56,451 bases of DNA from the NCBI GenBank assembly GCA_017308115.1, contig JAFKFS010000020.1:1-56451 (forward strand). The letters run 5' to 3'. Numbering within the stretch: position 1 is the first letter of the stretch; each line of letters begins with the position of its first letter. The position numbers were made by a program, and so were the translations under genes. This DNA comes from Bordetella sp. GTDB lineage: Bacteria > Pseudomonadota > Alphaproteobacteria > Caulobacterales > Caulobacteraceae. The notes beneath the pieces are model-generated. The model was not told where the DNA came from. It saw nothing but the letters and a program-made list of their open reading frames with translations, and ran no database searches. Of the stretch, positions 54,641 through 56,451 are shown in pieces.

Positions 54641-56451
54641 ATGTTGAGCGACCTGAGGATCGAAAAGAAGCTGATCGCGGCCTTCGCCGTGGTCATTCTG
54701 GCCATCGCGGCGATGGGGTTGACGGTCTTTCTCGAGATCAATTCCCTGGAAAGCGCGCGGCTGGATCGGGTTCGCGCCTCCGCCGTCCAGCGCGAGGCCG
54801 AGGCCGCGCAATTCTATCTGGCGCGCCAGGAGGCCAGCTATCGCGGCTTCCTGGTGTCGCGCGACCCTTATTACCTGCAGCGGGTCGAGGAGCATCGCAA
54901 GCGCTTCAACCAGAGCCTGGACCGCGTGACTCAGCTGGACGGCGCCAGCGCCGAGCAGGCGCGCGCCGCGCGCGCCGCCGCGGACGCGTGGAACACGCAG
55001 GTGGTGCGGCGCGGCCAGGTCCTGGCCGCGGATCAGGCGGGCTGGACGCAGGCCATCGCCATGGTCGGGCGCGACGGCGAAGCCGACAAATTCATCGAGC
55101 CCGCTGAAACCGCCCTGGAAAGCCTGATCGAGAGGAAGGTCGAGGAAAGCCGCCTCTACGGCGAAACCCAGGTGGCGGTCTCCAGGACGGCGCGCATGGT
55201 CCTGATCGGCGGGGTGATTCTGGCCCTGGCCCTGGCGGCCGGCATGGCGATGCTGCTGGCCAACGTCCTGGCCAAGCCGCTGACGGCGATGACGGCGGCC
55301 ATGCGCCGCCTGGCGTCGGGCGACACCTCGGTGGACGTGCCCGCCGCCGGCCGCAAGGACGAGATCGGCCAGATGGCCGGCGCCGTCCAGATCTTCAAGG
55401 ACGCCGCCATCGCCAAGGACCGTCTGGAGGCCGAAGCCGCCGCCCAGCGTCAGACGACCGAGCAGGAGCGCGCCCGCGTCGAGGCGGAAAAGGCGCGCAT
55501 CGCCGAGGAGGACCGCATCGCCGTGACGGCCCTGGCCGAAGGCTTGCAGGCCATGGCCAGCGGGGATCTGACGCACCGCATGACCGCTCAGGTGGCGGCG
55601 CGTTCGGAGCAGCTGAAGGCCGATTTCAACGCCGCCATCTCGCAGCTGGAGCAGGCCGTGGCCGTGGTGGTCGCCAACGTCTCGGCCATCCGCTCGGGTT
55701 CGGGCGAAATCAGCCAGGCCTCCGACGACCTGTCGCGCCGCACCGAGCAGCAGGCCGCCAGCCTGGAGGAGACGGCCGCGGCCCTGGACGAGATCACCGC
55801 CACCGTGAACAAGACCGCCGAGGGCGCGCGCCAGGCGTCGCACGCCGTGCAGAACGCACGCGAGGAGGCCGAGGCCTCGGGCGTGGTCGTCAGCGACGCC
55901 GTCGCCGCCATGACCGCCATCGAGCAGTCGTCCAACCAGATCGGCGCCATCATCGGGGTGATCGACGAGATCGCCTTCCAGACCAACCTTCTGGCGCTGA
56001 ACGCGGGCGTCGAGGCGGCGCGCGCGGGCGACGCCGGCCGCGGCTTCGCCGTGGTGGCTTCTGAAGTGCGGGCCCTGGCCCAGCGCTCGGCCGAAGCCGC
56101 CAAGGAGATCAAGACCCTGATCAACGCCTCCAGCCGTCAGGTGGAGCAGGGCGTGACCCTGGTCGGCCAGACGGGCGACGCCCTGGGCCGCATCGTCGCC
56201 GGCGTGGCCGAGATCGACGGCCTGATGTCCGAAATCTCGGCCTCGGCCCAGGAGCAGGCGACGGGCCTGCAACAGGTCAACACCGCCGTGAACCAGATGG
56301 ATCAGGTGACGCAGCAGAATGCGGCGATGGTCGAGCAGTCGACCGCCGCCAGCCATTCTCTGGCCCAGGAGGCCGACGTCCTGGCCGCCTCGGTGGCGCG
56401 CTTCAGGGTCGCCCAGACCGCGGCGGCGACCGTCGCTCCGGCGCGCGCCTC
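54641..56451 (+). CDS. Methyl-accepting chemotaxis protein (3' end outside window)
   Basis: ATG at 54641 opens a frame that reaches the right edge without a stop (603 codons seen). Helix 1 spans about residues 10-32, followed by a helical periplasmic CHASE3-like sensor (AAQFYLARQEASYRGFLVSR) and helix 2 at about 185-210. HAMP segments follow (LTAMTAAMRRLASGDTSVDV). The signalling hairpin tip EIAFQTNLLALNAGVEAARA and GRGFAVVASEVRALAQRSAE near residue 442 is intact. It feeds CheA/CheW. Signals sensed are unknown. The protein is near its end at the window edge. Confidence 0.95.
   Translation, partial: MLSDLRIEKKLIAAFAVVILAIAAMGLTVFLEINSLESARLDRVRASAVQREAEAAQFYLARQEASYRGFLVSRDPYYLQRVEEHRKRFNQSLDRVTQLDGASAEQARAARAAADAWNTQVVRRGQVLAADQAGWTQAIAMVGRDGEADKFIEPAETALESLIERKVEESRLYGETQVAVSRTARMVLIGGVILALALAAGMAMLLANVLAKPLTAMTAAMRRLASGDTSVDVPAAGRKDEIGQMAGAVQIFKDAAIAKDRLEAEAAAQRQTTEQERARVEAEKARIAEEDRIAVTALAEGLQAMASGDLTHRMTAQVAARSEQLKADFNAAISQLEQAVAVVVANVSAIRSGSGEISQASDDLSRRTEQQAASLEETAAALDEITATVNKTAEGARQASHAVQNAREEAEASGVVVSDAVAAMTAIEQSSNQIGAIIGVIDEIAFQTNLLALNAGVEAARAGDAGRGFAVVASEVRALAQRSAEAAKEIKTLINASSRQVEQGVTLVGQTGDALGRIVAGVAEIDGLMSEISASAQEQATGLQQVNTAVNQMDQVTQQNAAMVEQSTAASHSLAQEADVLAASVARFRVAQTAAATVAPARA

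Noticed and set aside
54614-56356. A 580-codon open frame on the minus strand at the right end
   Set aside because: The plus strand contains an unmistakable chemoreceptor that runs off the edge; the minus frame is its shadow.

Overview
The window is high-GC chromosomal DNA of an alphaproteobacterium of the order Caulobacterales, most likely Brevundimonas or a close relative. The main evidence is a 233-residue CtrA response regulator matching my memory of the Caulobacter protein almost throughout, with GANTC (CcrM-type) sites upstream. A DivJ-like kinase, a KpsC-type capsule transferase, ETF-QO and the gene style fit this. No rRNA, tRNA, CRISPR array, intact insertion sequence or prophage was seen. 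Most genes are housekeeping or envelope genes packed tightly on both strands.

Layout. 1-3.7 kb: end of a TonB-dependent receptor, a guanidine exporter (sugE/gdx) behind a two-hairpin mini-ykkC (guanidine-II) riboswitch, a GST, a small membrane peptide and a lytic transglycosylase. 3.8-10.4 kb: uracil-DNA glycosylase, ETF-QO, exported TPR protein, ispE and a conserved unknown. 10.7-14 kb: a subtilase autotransporter with a large insertion in its protease domain. 14.1-18 kb: polysaccharide deacetylase and glyQ-glyS, with a low-GC patch inside glyS. 18.2-23 kb: thioesterase, monothiol glutaredoxin, two unknowns and a divergent LysR/MFS pair. 23.1-24.3 kb: a YczE-type membrane gene broken by a ~0.75 kb low-GC insert that carries a TPR gene and a piece resembling a toxin C-terminus. 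24.3-31.2 kb: DUF1570-type metalloprotease, SDR, prfC, small genes and a LysE exporter. 31.2-36.2 kb: DivJ-like histidine kinase, sufE, a DnaA-domain-IV-like protein with a DUF6456 protein, and ctrA. 36.4-40.7 kb: ppdK and two tandem small outer-membrane barrels. 40.8-50 kb: a FabH-like synthase, kpsC, an SLC5-histidine kinase hybrid and an MHS transporter. 50.4-56.4 kb: gabD, a FixL/FixJ-like pair, a TIGR02001 outer-membrane protein, and a chemoreceptor that runs off the right edge.

A family of palindromic intergenic repeats (near 6.5, 18.1, 33.5, 39.1, 44.6, 48.2 and 50.2 kb) always lies just beyond the 3' end of a gene. It probably shapes mRNA ends. A different nested palindrome lies at 40.7 kb.

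The most interesting items are the disrupted yczE locus with its toxin/immunity-like cargo, the guanidine-II riboswitch with visible promoter, the cluster of cell-cycle-type regulators around ctrA, the autotransporter insertion, the atypical segment in glyS, and a family-4-like UDG lacking two of the four expected Fe-S cysteines. All family assignments are from reading the sequence and memory; no database search was run.
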